Counted from the stretch's first letter, positions 8,201 through 15,775 are shown. The stretch is 64,000 nt of DNA from GCA-020345945 sp964596985 (GCA_964596985.1 CAZQWG010000003.1:124001-188000); one strand, 5' to 3'. The notes: generated from the letters alone by a model not told the origin. A program made the numbers and translations.

Positions 8201-8519
8201 TCAGCTGCCCCTTATAGTATCCCTCGTCCATCCGTGTTGTGGCTAGGACGATCTCGGTCCTCTCGCCGTCCGACCAGATCTCGAACATCCGTAGGTGGTC
8301 GGTGGTGAGGGCGGTGCAGTAGTTCACCACCGCAGCCTCGTCTATGTCTCTCTTCTCGGCTGCAGGGACCATGGGTGAGAAGGCGTAGATGGGGTCCTCA
8401 GCCTCCTCTAAATCCTGTAACGTCCTTTCAAGCCGGGCCATCAGCTCATCGTCCAGAGAGGCGAAGAGGGGATGGCCTGTTTCTTTCGGTGGTGGGTGGA
8501 TAGGGATCGGAAGCCTCAA
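5298..8519 (-). CDS. VirB4/TraG-class DNA-translocation ATPase fused to winged helix and PD-(D/E)XK-like domain
   Basis: 1,073 aa, TTG start at 8519, about 34 bp below a TTTAAA box. The N-terminal 390 residues resemble the accessory region of VirB4/TraC-type proteins. The P-loop is GETQTGKS at 413-420, then VVLIDPHGD at 441-449. Walker B is LLLIDE with D676/E677, followed by LILAHQNPLQIP (701-712), typical of HerA/FtsK/TraG motors. Residues about 850-915 form a winged helix (KIQRSLERLLRLGLIREES). Residues about 955-1020 hold D964-G965 and V985-E-V-E988, a PD-(D/E)XK-like core as seen in replication-relaxation proteins. The likely role is powering DNA transfer or uptake through the three membrane paralogues. 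The fusion of the motor to a DNA-processing-type tail is unusual. No relaxase gene is visible. Confidence 0.85.
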   Translation of the reverse strand: MRLPIPIHPPPKETGHPLFASLDDELMARLERTLQDLEEAEDPIYAFSPMVPAAEKRDIDEAAVVNYCTALTTDHLRMFEIWSDGERTEIVLATTRMDEGYYKGQLSSAFKDTKYTEPEGLKPSWLKPGLHFKVLNCRMEKPFATLNTLSAESDPLVNLMKAFEENPGVSYWVSIGFHKAPGLGWSRWANEYFDTITQRELYRLTRRERENLFSDLLGDEGREAPSSAEREVARQAEEKANRPNLVASMRIALFSKDPTALRHGVQVVSGAVHTFKGKYTRVEAGPAPFQVTSGRLLDDRNALVSMAAREAYVPWKVLRSLLDEYSRSARRGGSAVFPYLLLSPEELALFVHLPVWAGGVLRSLDWTRTGGTTYKLPPEREGVHLGKIFLAGEEVRDFHLPLRDLQVHAYIMGETQTGKSTLLANIVVGLNEWVEKDELSVVLIDPHGDLAFDLLTSLPNMDRVYFFDPLRVPFGMNLLALPKYGSPEERTLYRQWRVETVKRMFKEVMTLLTSRPAWGSRLEMILTSVLTAFYDDRTRTKEEADNPTLLELREVVDAIGDEDALRGVAGKYRLNMDELLPFSDFPKEAKIAVSNKINPFTFDPFIQKFTCNRGNNLDFAELTKTGRIVVFSLSRMSDDLKAVLMGSLILNIYNAVMQNAQPLTKKERWPVLLLIDEFQRASRIAAFEDIITEAGKYKLSLILAHQNPLQIPGTLRDAVLGNVATTIIFRVGGGAAKALGDSVDLQLSREIADTLATQPAYRALVRMRAKGSEEQFPPCPILTKPLPPTLRPVEEALAVMEERMAHYRPEPAQEKTGKGGMGYWEEYKPFLPPPEAYPIYWAVREFNENLLFPDVDELHDFAQDTSYVPRRRRKIQRSLERLLRLGLIREESALKTKGISYVVNTTVRGVRVADLVLYGSSPGDIPQSGEPPHRYALQSFMRYYVRQKMFLPLIVEQSGGADPDGILVPPRPDGRGWDLEGQIAVEVETTPDRNPERVKGHLRNDLETLQFSRVILVCTSREGKRAVERLLRFDPELGEETYRRVEVLLWEDTSPPKPPPIPDRFFQDQGHIR

Positions 8520-8550
8520 GATGAGGACCCGTAACCCAGTAGGGATACCA

Positions 8551-8556
8551 TTTAAA
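8551..8556 (-). promoter_or_regulatory. TATA-like box of the translocation ATPase gene
   Basis: cTGTTTAAATGG on the minus strand, about 34 bp before the TTG start at 8,519. It is nearly identical to the box at 1,824 (cTGTTTAAATGc), which suggests common control by the element's own basal factor. Confidence 0.6.
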
Positions 8557-8581
8557 CAGCTGTTGCCAGCCGTGGAGATTG

Positions 8582-9011
8582 AGAACTAGCCTCCAGTCTC
8601 AGGGTCATACAAATGCGCATAGTCTTTCCCGCTCGTCTCTCGGACATATTTCCCCTATTGCAACATAGAGAATTGGTGCCCTAAGCCGTACTCGCATGTC
8701 CCTTGGATGGTGATCCTGGCCCCTTCCCTTTCTACCTCCAGATGCTCAAGTTTGCGACTTACAGTGGAATGCAGACGCCCCTGTTATTTCTAGCCCACGA
8801 TTCACTTCGACTACTTGGAACCACAAATCTACAAACCCACCCTTACATGTCCATTCTTGCTCTTCTCTGGATAACAATCGCGCCCTATGTATTCTATAAG
8901 CTGAAGTCCTGACACCCCGATTGGAGCCCCATGCAACCGAAGAACGGTCACAAGCACGAAGGCTGGCGGCGGAGACCTCCATGGTATCAGGAGACCGCAG
9001 AGCACATGTAG
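8582..9011. other. AT-richer stretch without a confident gene
   Basis: This stretch begins an AT-richer insert. One 69-codon frame (8,703-8,912, plus) ends in a hydrophobic segment (MSILALLWITIAPYVFYKL) but has no Shine-Dalgarno or convincing TATA box. I treat it as unproven. Confidence 0.3.
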
Positions 9012-9650
9012 ATGGCTCGCGGAACGAGTAACGTATCTCTTATTTTGACGAGCCTCCGTCAGAAGATGATGCAGAGGAAATCGAGGATGGAAATCCGTGT
9101 TAAACTTGGAACTTACTATGGCGAGAAACTAGGAAAAACTGCTCTGATCAGACGAATGATCCCTTTGGTGGAAACCAAACCTTTGACCCTCGTCTTCAAT
9201 ATTGAAGTGTCCAAACTTTCCGAAGATGCAAAGGAGATTTCAGTCAAACCCAAACTGGTTCATGGTAAAGTCGGAGGAGGGTCCTACTTGTTTGGTCCAA
9301 CAGATTTTGACATTGTTGGTGTCCTTTCTAGCGAATTGAAATACTGCAAAATGAGGTATACATATGCTGCCGTCCCTTCAGTCTCTGGTGATTGTGAGGT
9401 TCGCCTATCCTTCAGGTCACTGAACGATGATGACAAAGTAGTCGATGATTTTGGCGTTAACAATACTTCAAGAGATGAAGAGGGGAACAGATTCTACAGA
9501 AGAACCATTCGGATCTATTCGTTCTACGAGATTATGGTCTTTTTCTTTGCAGCCATCACAACTCTCTTTGCAGTGATTTCGACTGTAGCAGCACTCCTGT
9601 CAACCTATTTTGCATGGAGAGTATCCTCAAATTCGATCCAATTGAAATGA
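9012..9650 (+). CDS. membrane-anchored protein of unknown function
   Basis: 212 aa from ATG 9012; a later ATG at MEIRVKLG is possible. Residues 25-165 are polar and beta-rich, with Phe/Lys-rich strands and no recognised motif. The last 45 residues carry two hydrophobic segments (YEIMVFFFAAITTLFAVIS and VAALLSTYFAWRV), so it is probably C-terminally anchored with the N-terminal domain in the cytoplasm. Base composition is AT-richer than the flanking element genes, and it is one of few plus-strand genes before 15 kb, suggesting later acquisition together with the HEPN gene that converges on it. I do not recognise the family. Confidence 0.6.
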   Translation: MARGTSNVSLILTSLRQKMMQRKSRMEIRVKLGTYYGEKLGKTALIRRMIPLVETKPLTLVFNIEVSKLSEDAKEISVKPKLVHGKVGGGSYLFGPTDFDIVGVLSSELKYCKMRYTYAAVPSVSGDCEVRLSFRSLNDDDKVVDDFGVNNTSRDEEGNRFYRRTIRIYSFYEIMVFFFAAITTLFAVISTVAALLSTYFAWRVSSNSIQLK

Positions 9651-9724
9651 GAACCAGACAACTCAACTGATGTTTGGATGTGCCCTAAGATATGAATCAG
9701 TGTCAAGAACGTGTTTGCTTCGCA

Positions 9725-10486
9725 CTACCATGAAGTGAAAAACATCTGTCCAAGAAGATCAGATGCTTCTTCTATGAACCTACAACTCTCTTCTATCCAA
9801 AGGCGACAGTTCTCGGTAATATCCAACTTCTTCTCGCAACTCGATGACAAAGCATCGGGATCATCCGGTAAATAGAGATGTGTCGGTAGTCCTGAGAGAG
9901 ACAGTTCACTTTCTAGGCTCAAAGGTAAACGATGGGCAATTCGATTCCTGAGACTATTGAGGTATCTGAACCATTCCTGCTCGAAAAGATTGTTGACGAG
10001 ATGGGTCACCTTATCATTCCTGTAATTCCTGTTCAAAGCCTTCCTAGCTTCATTCAGATCGATTCTTGTAGTCTCCCTTATGCTTCCGCACAGATTGTAG
10101 GCGAAACCAATCAAAATCGAAAGTACATCAATAGAACCGCGCAACTCGAAAACAAAGAGGTCAATCTCTCTCTGCAGGTCCTTCAGCAAACGCGGCAAGT
10201 CCTCTCCAAGCACAAGCCTTCGATCATCAGCCTGAGGACCCGCAGCCATCTTGAGATTATCTTCCACTTCGCCACATAGCCTCTCTATCCTCGGAATGGC
10301 TTCCTTTGCCCAAACAAGTTTCACTCCTGCCGAACCACGGAAATTGCGCAACAAACGACACTTACCGGAATACTTGCTCCGAAGGTCCGGCCTATCTCTT
10401 TCAAGATGCTCATGAATCCTGATGAAGACAGGCGTTCTTGGAGGCATATTCGAGCTGACATCGAACTCTATGGTGATTCTGCTCAA
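9725..10486 (-). CDS. HEPN-domain protein
   Basis: 253 aa from a TTG at 10486, with a TATA-like box (CTTATATGAC, about 10,521-10,530) some 40 bp upstream. Residues 165-190 contain FRYLNSLRNRIAHRLP. R180-N-R-I-A-H185 is the Rx4-6H motif of HEPN proteins, many of which are RNases or nucleotidyltransferase partners in toxin-antitoxin and anti-phage systems. The preceding region is helical, as expected for the four-helix HEPN bundle. The first 60 residues (ITIEFDVSS..., FIRIHEHL) look like a small separate alpha/beta module. No MNT-type nucleotidyltransferase partner lies beside it; the convergent neighbour is the membrane-anchored protein. A standalone defence or stress role is inferred. Confidence 0.7.
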   Translation of the reverse strand: MSRITIEFDVSSNMPPRTPVFIRIHEHLERDRPDLRSKYSGKCRLLRNFRGSAGVKLVWAKEAIPRIERLCGEVEDNLKMAAGPQADDRRLVLGEDLPRLLKDLQREIDLFVFELRGSIDVLSILIGFAYNLCGSIRETTRIDLNEARKALNRNYRNDKVTHLVNNLFEQEWFRYLNSLRNRIAHRLPLSLESELSLSGLPTHLYLPDDPDALSSSCEKKLDITENCRLWIEESCRFIEEASDLLGQMFFTSW

Positions 10487-10723
10487 AAACTCTCCCTTAG
10501 ACTACAGGCTGTGGAGAAAAGTCATATAAGCTATACAATAGATCTTCGGTCTGAACGATATCCGCGCGTGCGTGTCGGTGACTCCTTTGATGCAGGCTCT
10601 GGTCAGCTTTAAGTCTCGCGTGAATACCGCTGGTATTGTGATGCATATCTTCCTTCCGACGGCAGTCCTAAGACCAGTGATTTGAACTGGGGAACAGCTC
10701 TTGACTCGTAGACATACGACAGC

Positions 10724-10912
10724 TCATTGTTCAGGTTCGTTGATCCTTGCTTTCTCGGCTACGTTGTAGAGCTTCTGAATGAGTGGTAGTACGTGGTATT
10801 GGAGATGGATTCTGTCGTCTCCGATGCGTATTCCCGTATCTACAGCTAGGTCTTCGTTGGGTTTCGTTGGTATTCGTATGTTCCTACGCTTATTCCAATT
10901 GCTTGTTTTCAC
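10724..10912 (-). CDS. small basic protein of unknown function
   Basis: 62 aa, GTG start (MKTSNWNKRRNIRIPTK...) with GGAAGGTG overlapping it as a possible ribosome site. It lies 65 bp after the 254-aa membrane gene on the same strand and may close that operon. The middle (NEDLAVDTGIRIGDDRIHLQ) looks like a small alpha/beta fold and the C-terminus (LPLIQKLYNVAEKARINEPEQ) is an amphipathic helix. No family recognised. Confidence 0.45.
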   Translation of the reverse strand: MKTSNWNKRRNIRIPTKPNEDLAVDTGIRIGDDRIHLQYHVLPLIQKLYNVAEKARINEPEQ

Positions 10913-10976
10913 CTTCCAAGTGGGCAGTATTTCTCTATCTTCTTCCTATCTCTTTGTTTCTGGCGTGTTGTCTGCC

Positions 10977-11741
10977 TCATCCAGTGAGACCGCTGATCAC
11001 GGCAACCGCCAGGCACATGGCCCCCGAAACAATCAACCACCCCCCTCTCGCTTTCTTCGCTTTGACGTATCCGTACAGTCCGATCCACCCTGCCAGAAAT
11101 GCTGTGGTCAATGGGGGAAGGATGAGCAGGTAGAGGACCCCGCCCATTCTATGGAGCGACTGGAAGGCGAGGTATAGGGTTGACGCGGATGTAAGGGTGA
11201 AGGCTGCCGGAGTCAAGTCTATGAGTGGATGACCGTACGCTACTCCCATCTTCCGGGTGGGTAGTATCTGGTCGGAGTAGGCTAAAAGGAGTAGGGAGCA
11301 ACCACCCAGCGCAATCCAAGGTAGTAAGGGGCTCAACAGGGACCCGTGGATCGGGCCGGGCGAGGTACTCATACCTTCTCGGAACGGATAGGAGAGAACA
11401 GGGAGTCTGTTGATTGTTGAGGCTGTTGTATGGAGGAGGCTGTAGGCGAGTGCGGTTGTTAGGGAGAAGATACATGCGATCACTGCACTGTGGACATGCC
11501 CCAACCTCGTATCCTGACCTCGCGAATAGCCGAGGACGATCAATACTGTTAAGGATAAGGACCAGTAACACGCCATTGCCCAGATTAGGGTAGGAGACAA
11601 CCAGTTGATGGGCGCGTTGAGAAGCCCGGCTCCCGTAGTGTATCTGAGGGAGACTAGGAGTGTAGAGATCACCGCTGCTCCTAAGCAGAGTATTGATATT
11701 GAAGTCAGAGGGTCCCCGCTTCCCGCGTGTTCTTGCTCCAT
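10977..11741 (-). CDS. polytopic membrane protein, about seven helices
   Basis: 254 aa, ATG at 11741. The Shine-Dalgarno (GAGGGGGG) overlaps the end of the upstream gene. About seven hydrophobic segments follow one another (ILCLGAAVISTLLVSL, LIWAMACYWSLSLTVLIVLG, VIACIFSLTTALAYSLL, LLPWIALGGCSLLLLAY and others), ending with a basic loop (KAKKARGG). It is the third gene of a three- or four-gene operon of membrane proteins under the TTTAAA box at 12,439, next to the element's TFB. Family not recognised; possibly part of the transfer apparatus. Confidence 0.65.
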   Translation of the reverse strand: MEQEHAGSGDPLTSISILCLGAAVISTLLVSLRYTTGAGLLNAPINWLSPTLIWAMACYWSLSLTVLIVLGYSRGQDTRLGHVHSAVIACIFSLTTALAYSLLHTTASTINRLPVLSYPFREGMSTSPGPIHGSLLSPLLPWIALGGCSLLLLAYSDQILPTRKMGVAYGHPLIDLTPAAFTLTSASTLYLAFQSLHRMGGVLYLLILPPLTTAFLAGWIGLYGYVKAKKARGGWLIVSGAMCLAVAVISGLTG

Positions 11742-11747
11742 CCCCCC

Positions 11748-12134
11748 TCACTCCTCCGATGATTGACCAACCTCGGTCAGCCTCATAAGCCTCTCCTCGC
11801 TCCCTCTCCTCGAGAAGAATAGATACGCTAGGGGGAGTGGGAACGCTATGACGGGGAGTAGTGCCTGGATCACGCCGAGTTTCGCAAGTGTGTCGGCTTC
11901 GCTTCGGTGGAGCGCCAAGAAATGGATGCTGTAGGCTGTCAGCCATGCTCCAACCCAGCTGGTGGCCGTTAAGAAGAGTAGCGGTAGCAGATCGTTGGCA
12001 GGTAGGAAAGTCTGCTTCTCACCCCACAGTAAGCTGGGATAGAAGAGCAGAAAGGCCTGTGTCCGAACTGCGAGGAGCAGGCTCCAAGCTGCGACCCCGA
12101 ATGTTGCCAGCGAAATCAGCAGCTTGTCTTTCAT
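11748..12134 (-). CDS. membrane protein, three helices
   Basis: 128 aa from ATG 12134, 11 nt after the stop of the upstream gene. A TTG start further upstream (12179) would overlap that gene and adds an unconserved-looking leader. Predicted segments are LLISLATFGVAAWSLLLAV, LLPLLFLTATSWVGAWLTAY and LGVIQALLPVIAFPLPLAYLF, and the tail is charged (SRRGSEERLMRL). It sits tightly between two other membrane genes. Function unknown. Confidence 0.65.
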   Translation of the reverse strand: MKDKLLISLATFGVAAWSLLLAVRTQAFLLFYPSLLWGEKQTFLPANDLLPLLFLTATSWVGAWLTAYSIHFLALHRSEADTLAKLGVIQALLPVIAFPLPLAYLFFSRRGSEERLMRLTEVGQSSEE

Positions 12135-12145
12135 GGATACCGCCG

Positions 12146-12406
12146 TCAGGGCTGGGGTATCGGCTCTTCCAGGAGCCAAGAGACGATGGCGATGAAGGTG
12201 GAGAAGAAGAGGATGAAGAATACTGCCAAACTGGACGTCTCGATATCCTCGTGGCCTGAGGACTTAAGCTTCCTGGACGGGATGGGGAGCCCTATCTTGA
12301 GCAGCCCGGTCATGTAGCCGATGATCGCCGCCAGCCAAGCAAGCCCAGTAATCACCGAGACCACATATTTCAGGTTGGAGATGAGTGTGCCTATATCCAC
12401 TACCAA
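12146..12406 (-). CDS. small membrane protein, two helices, first gene of operon
   Basis: 86 aa from TTG 12406 (a GTG two codons later is an alternative), about 35 bp below the TTTAAA box at 12,439-12,444. Two segments: VVSVITGLAWLAAIIGYM near 15-33 and SLAVFFILFFSTFIAIVSWLL near 58-78, with a charged loop between them (PIPSRKLKSSGHEDIE). Unknown family. Confidence 0.65.
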   Translation of the reverse strand: MVVDIGTLISNLKYVVSVITGLAWLAAIIGYMTGLLKIGLPIPSRKLKSSGHEDIETSSLAVFFILFFSTFIAIVSWLLEEPIPQP

Positions 12407-12438
12407 ACCACTCCCTCACTCCACACCGAGCAAGTGTA

Positions 12439-12444
12439 TTTAAA
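12439..12444 (-). promoter_or_regulatory. TATA-like box overlapping the TFB stop codon
   Basis: cccGTTTAAATACact on the minus strand. The TAA stop of the TFB gene (GTT TAA) lies inside the TTTAAA box. The box serves the downstream membrane operon (start 12,406). Read-through from the TFB gene and promoter use of this site may interfere. Confidence 0.6.
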
Positions 12445-13669
12445 CGGGCGAAACCTTCCAGAGCCACCACTCCAAACCCTCACGTCTTCTCTGGAACGTG
12501 TAGGTCAGCTTGTGAGCACTCTTCGGGTTAAGAGCGAGCTTCTTCCCTACATCCTGTGGCAGATAAATGTACGGCGGTTCGTGCCACTCCACCCCTTCCT
12601 GCGGGTTCGAGTTGGTCTTTCTCGATCCACTACCCACAATCAATCCTTTTCCCTCACCTCTTCTTGAGATTCTTAGTACGGGAACCCCTTCAAACAGGAA
12701 AACCCCATGTTTAATCTCTTCGCCCGCATTCAGTTCTAGGATCTTTTCTACTAGTCTAGGTACCCGTATACATAGCCCCGCATCTTTACGCTGTCTATCT
12801 GAGGTCAGGGAACGTTGAGGCTCATCGATGGAAGTGACAGGTACTCTTGGGGGTAAGAACTCCCCAATCCTCAAGTTTACCTGCTTTATCCGCTCCTTAA
12901 CAACACTCTCAGAGACACCGAAAACCTCTGCGAACACCTTGGTCTCGTGGAGTTGTTTCTCGGTGTTCTCCCTGGCGATCTCCACACGATTCCTCTCGAC
13001 GGCGAGGTGTGTGGCTACTGCGGCTGTGATCCGGGGGCTGAGGGTGAGCCCCAGCCGTCTCACCCTCCTTGCGATCTGTATCGCCTCCAGCTTCAGGACC
13101 CCGCTCCGCTCCGTCCCAACAATCTTGGCTAAGTCGCACTCCGTGACATAGTCTTCAGCGAACATGGTCCTGTAGGTATGATTCACTGCATGGGAAACCT
13201 GCTCCAGACACCTGTACGTTGTTGTCGGATCGGCTCCGGTCAACTCCACGAAGTCCCTGAAATTCATAGGGATTCCGCACTCCTCACAGGCAAGATAGGT
13301 AAGCGCCAGCTCAGCCTTGTAGAACCTCTGCCCTATCCCTCTGAGCGGCTTCCAGAGGTCTAGAGCCCTGAAGATTACTTTGGTCAATGACTCTTCTGGA
13401 AGACCCAGCTGGTCCACTACTCTCCTTATGCGGTCACCCATCCTCCTACTCTTGAGCATCTTGGAACTCGAGATGACCTCACAGCGACAGACCACTATGC
13501 CCTCTTCAGTAAAGGAGAACGCTTTTCCAGGGGTGAGCCTCCCCAACCCACCCTCATCGAGCGGGTCCACAAGCCCACAGGCCTGGCAGATCTTCTCTCC
13601 ATTGTATACGACGATAGAGTTGTGTTCACACTGGTCGGGATTGACATACTCATCCTTACGGGGGCCCAC
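12440..13669 (-). CDS. transcription factor B homologue with C-terminal AbrB-like extension
   Basis: 409 aa, GTG at 13669. The N-terminal zinc ribbon has C14, H16, C28 and C31 (CEH...ICQACG). Two cyclin-like repeats follow, about 75-175 and 176-275; the second holds LKLEAIQIARRVRRLGL and EVFGVSESVVKERIKQV, typical of TFB. Family proteins usually end near residue 300. This one goes on with two similar halves, IRVPRLVEKILELNAGEE (301-318) and IYLPQDVGKKLALNPKSA (368-385), each followed by hydrophobic strands. These look like AbrB/SpoVT-type swapped-hairpin units. The role would be promoter recruitment of RNA polymerase, perhaps specific to this element's TTTAAA promoters. The extension reading is mine and needs a profile search. 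Confidence 0.8.
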   Translation of the reverse strand: MGPRKDEYVNPDQCEHNSIVVYNGEKICQACGLVDPLDEGGLGRLTPGKAFSFTEEGIVVCRCEVISSSKMLKSRRMGDRIRRVVDQLGLPEESLTKVIFRALDLWKPLRGIGQRFYKAELALTYLACEECGIPMNFRDFVELTGADPTTTYRCLEQVSHAVNHTYRTMFAEDYVTECDLAKIVGTERSGVLKLEAIQIARRVRRLGLTLSPRITAAVATHLAVERNRVEIARENTEKQLHETKVFAEVFGVSESVVKERIKQVNLRIGEFLPPRVPVTSIDEPQRSLTSDRQRKDAGLCIRVPRLVEKILELNAGEEIKHGVFLFEGVPVLRISRRGEGKGLIVGSGSRKTNSNPQEGVEWHEPPYIYLPQDVGKKLALNPKSAHKLTYTFQRRREGLEWWLWKVSPV

Positions 13670-13683
13670 TAGGCTTTACTCGC

Positions 13684-13980
13684 TCACCTACCCGACACAG
13701 CCTCAGATCCCTGAGGCGCAGGGAAATCATACACAGCTTTGATCTCCTCCACCCGGTAGCGGAGCCTGCTCTGGAGCTCCTGCTTGGAGAGGCTGGAAGA
13801 GAACCTGAAGACTACAAGGCATCTGTTGGTTAGTGGCGACGCAGCTACTGGCCGGAGATCCTCCAAGTTCAGACTAGCCTTTCTCATTCTTTCTCTCAGC
13901 CTTCCCCTTGCAATTCTCACTGCTTGAATGATGTCTAAGATACCGCGAACCGGAACCTCCACTTCGTAGGCGTCTCTCAT
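13684..13980 (-). CDS. small basic protein upstream of TFB
   Basis: 98 aa from ATG 13980. I prefer this to the GTG at 14004 because an A/T box (about 14,007-14,014, GTTTTAATG on minus) lies about 30 bp before the ATG but only some 5 bp before the GTG. The sequence (MRDAYEVEVPVRGILDII..., IARGRLRERMRKASLN..., LVVFRFSSSLSKQELQSRL) suggests an alpha/beta fold with basic helices. It ends 15 bp before the TFB start and is probably co-transcribed with it. No family recognised; a DNA-binding or TFB-modulating role is only a guess. Confidence 0.55.
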   Translation of the reverse strand: MRDAYEVEVPVRGILDIIQAVRIARGRLRERMRKASLNLEDLRPVAASPLTNRCLVVFRFSSSLSKQELQSRLRYRVEEIKAVYDFPAPQGSEAVSGR

Positions 13981-14006
13981 CACTAACAGTGTGTACGCCC
14001 GCACAC

Positions 14007-14014
14007 ATTAAAAC
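14007..14014 (-). promoter_or_regulatory. A/T box of the small protein-TFB operon
   Basis: atGTTTTAATGtg on the minus strand, about 30 bp before ATG 13,980. It differs from the TTTAAA boxes of the other units, so the TFB operon may be read by a different (chromosomal) TFB. Confidence 0.45.
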
Positions 14015-14069
14015 ATTTCTCTCATCAAATACCGGTCTAATCACAAGCTCCAGCATGATTCCCACGAAA

Positions 14070-14364
14070 CTCGGGATTCAAGGCTGATGAAGAGTGGAAT
14101 AAAGAGAGAGAGCTCATACATAGGGTACAGAGCATCAACTTCTATTCCTTGGAGGCTAAAGTTCTGAATCAGACTAAACGAGGAGGGAACTCACCACAAA
14201 ACTGAGAACAGGATGTTCCGAAACACTCCGGTCTCCGCTGTCAGCCTTCATACTTGTCAGAAAAGTGGTCTACTGGGTTGGGCTAGCTGGATGATGAGAC
14301 CCCCTTGAGAAGAGCTTAATCTTTTCAGCTGAGGGGATTGTGTCCGAATACATGCCATATTTTC
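14070..14364. other. intergenic gap, no gene seen
   Basis: About 300 bp between the TFB operon and the AlbA_2 gene. No coding frame, tRNA or obvious repeat. It coincides with the drop in GC content and may hold the right edge of the element, but no attachment-site repeat was recognised. Confidence 0.4.
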
Positions 14365-15543
14365 CTAGTGTCCTACCCATGCACCGCTTTGATTGTAATT
14401 CATCGATCTCGGGAATCCACAAGCGTTCCAGACTGAGTCAAAACAGGGCCTCAGGATCTCATCTGCCTTGACAGTGTAGCTCCTGATGACGTTTTCGGGT
14501 AGTAGAAGAACGTCTCTATCAATAGTTTCAGTTGTAGGCACAGAGATCTTTGTTTGATCAACGCCAAGGATGTAGTCTTTGACTCCAAGAAGAGTTAGGA
14601 AGACAAAGATCGGAGGCTCGATGCCCAGCTTCTCTAGGACTGAAACATAGTCGGTAAGGGATCTGATCAGCTTTCTCTCGTAACCAACGCTGGGAATGAC
14701 TAACTGGTCCTTGTGGGGCTTGAGTAGAAGCCCTTCCACAGCCTCAATGATCCCATTTCTGTATAGTTGAACATAGGAATGCGATCTTCCACCAGTCATT
14801 GCAGAATACGTCAAGAAGCCATCGAAGTTGTATCTATGACTCCATGTTCTACTATTCATTGGGGACATCTTCCCCCCGCGGAGGAAGCCGATGTTGCTGT
14901 CTATGTCGTAGGCTTGTGCTGGATTGAATGAGATTACGGGTATCAGGTGAAGGACGATTTTTGCATTCTGGTAGAAGGGAATGGGAGTTTCGTTGGCGAA
15001 TATGCTGGATATTCTATCTTCTCTGAATTTTCTGATCCTTTCTGTGATCGTTTCGGACAGAGTGAAAGCAGTCCTCAGCTCTCCAACATCTAATGGATAT
15101 TTTCCATTGGAGCTTCTCGAATAGAATTTGTCATGACCTTTGAAAACTATGCGGTGAGGACTAATCCAACTTCGAGGAATCCTAATTACCAAGGCATTTT
15201 TTCCGTTTGAAAGATCGATCGGCTTCATCCTTATCGAGGGTATCCTAGGTCGAATACCGCTCCTTATGATGCTGTCCAGCCTGCCAATTTCTTGGTCAAC
15301 ATTTTGAATATTCATCCCTTCTAACTCTCGGGGTTCTCCTCCTACTTCAACGATGCCAAATATCAAGTCGCCGCCACTGGCATTCGCAAAAGAGGAAACG
15401 TCAGCCAAGAATTCGGTTTTTTCAGAGTTCGAATTGCCGGGTAGAGACTGTTTGTACTCTGTCGTCTTATCCTCTAATACTGAATTGTCAATCAGAGATT
15501 GTAGGTCCTCTTTAGTTACCTGATCAATATTCTTGCCAATCAA
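14365..15543 (-). CDS. AlbA_2/Schlafen-domain protein
   Basis: 392 aa from TTG 15543 with a good Shine-Dalgarno (GAGGAGAAA). Residues about 15-165 carry the Schlafen AlbA_2 signature: TEYKQSLP (28-35), EFLADVSSFANASGGDLIFG (44-63), the PRIPSIRMKPI strand and the VIRIPRSWISPHRI...KFYSRSSNGKYPLDVGEL segment. Residues 175-392 form a second, unassigned domain. Schlafen-type domains bind nucleic acids or nucleotides and occur in regulators and in anti-phage nucleases. No helicase or nuclease partner is next to it. Role unknown; defence or regulation is inferred. Confidence 0.75.
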   Translation of the reverse strand: MIGKNIDQVTKEDLQSLIDNSVLEDKTTEYKQSLPGNSNSEKTEFLADVSSFANASGGDLIFGIVEVGGEPRELEGMNIQNVDQEIGRLDSIIRSGIRPRIPSIRMKPIDLSNGKNALVIRIPRSWISPHRIVFKGHDKFYSRSSNGKYPLDVGELRTAFTLSETITERIRKFREDRISSIFANETPIPFYQNAKIVLHLIPVISFNPAQAYDIDSNIGFLRGGKMSPMNSRTWSHRYNFDGFLTYSAMTGGRSHSYVQLYRNGIIEAVEGLLLKPHKDQLVIPSVGYERKLIRSLTDYVSVLEKLGIEPPIFVFLTLLGVKDYILGVDQTKISVPTTETIDRDVLLLPENVIRSYTVKADEILRPCFDSVWNACGFPRSMNYNQSGAWVGH

Positions 15544-15775
15544 ACTTTTTCTCCTCTCTCTTGGCCTCGAAAGGCTATGGATTTGAGAACATCAAGAGCT
15601 TTTCGGCTGTATATATGGCAAGAGCTTGAAATCATGGAGTTTCAGAATCCACTGAACATGAGCCAATCCGGTATGTAGCACTAAGAGAGCGCCTGCAAGG
15701 AGGAAGGATGCAGACAAATGTGAGTGGATAAATAAATAATGTGGAAGCCTTCCTTACTCCTATCTTGAGAGAAAG

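Noticed and set aside
8703..8912. 69-codon plus-strand frame with a C-terminal hydrophobic stretch
   Set aside because: No ribosome site or TATA box and no family resemblance; kept only as a note in the gap description.
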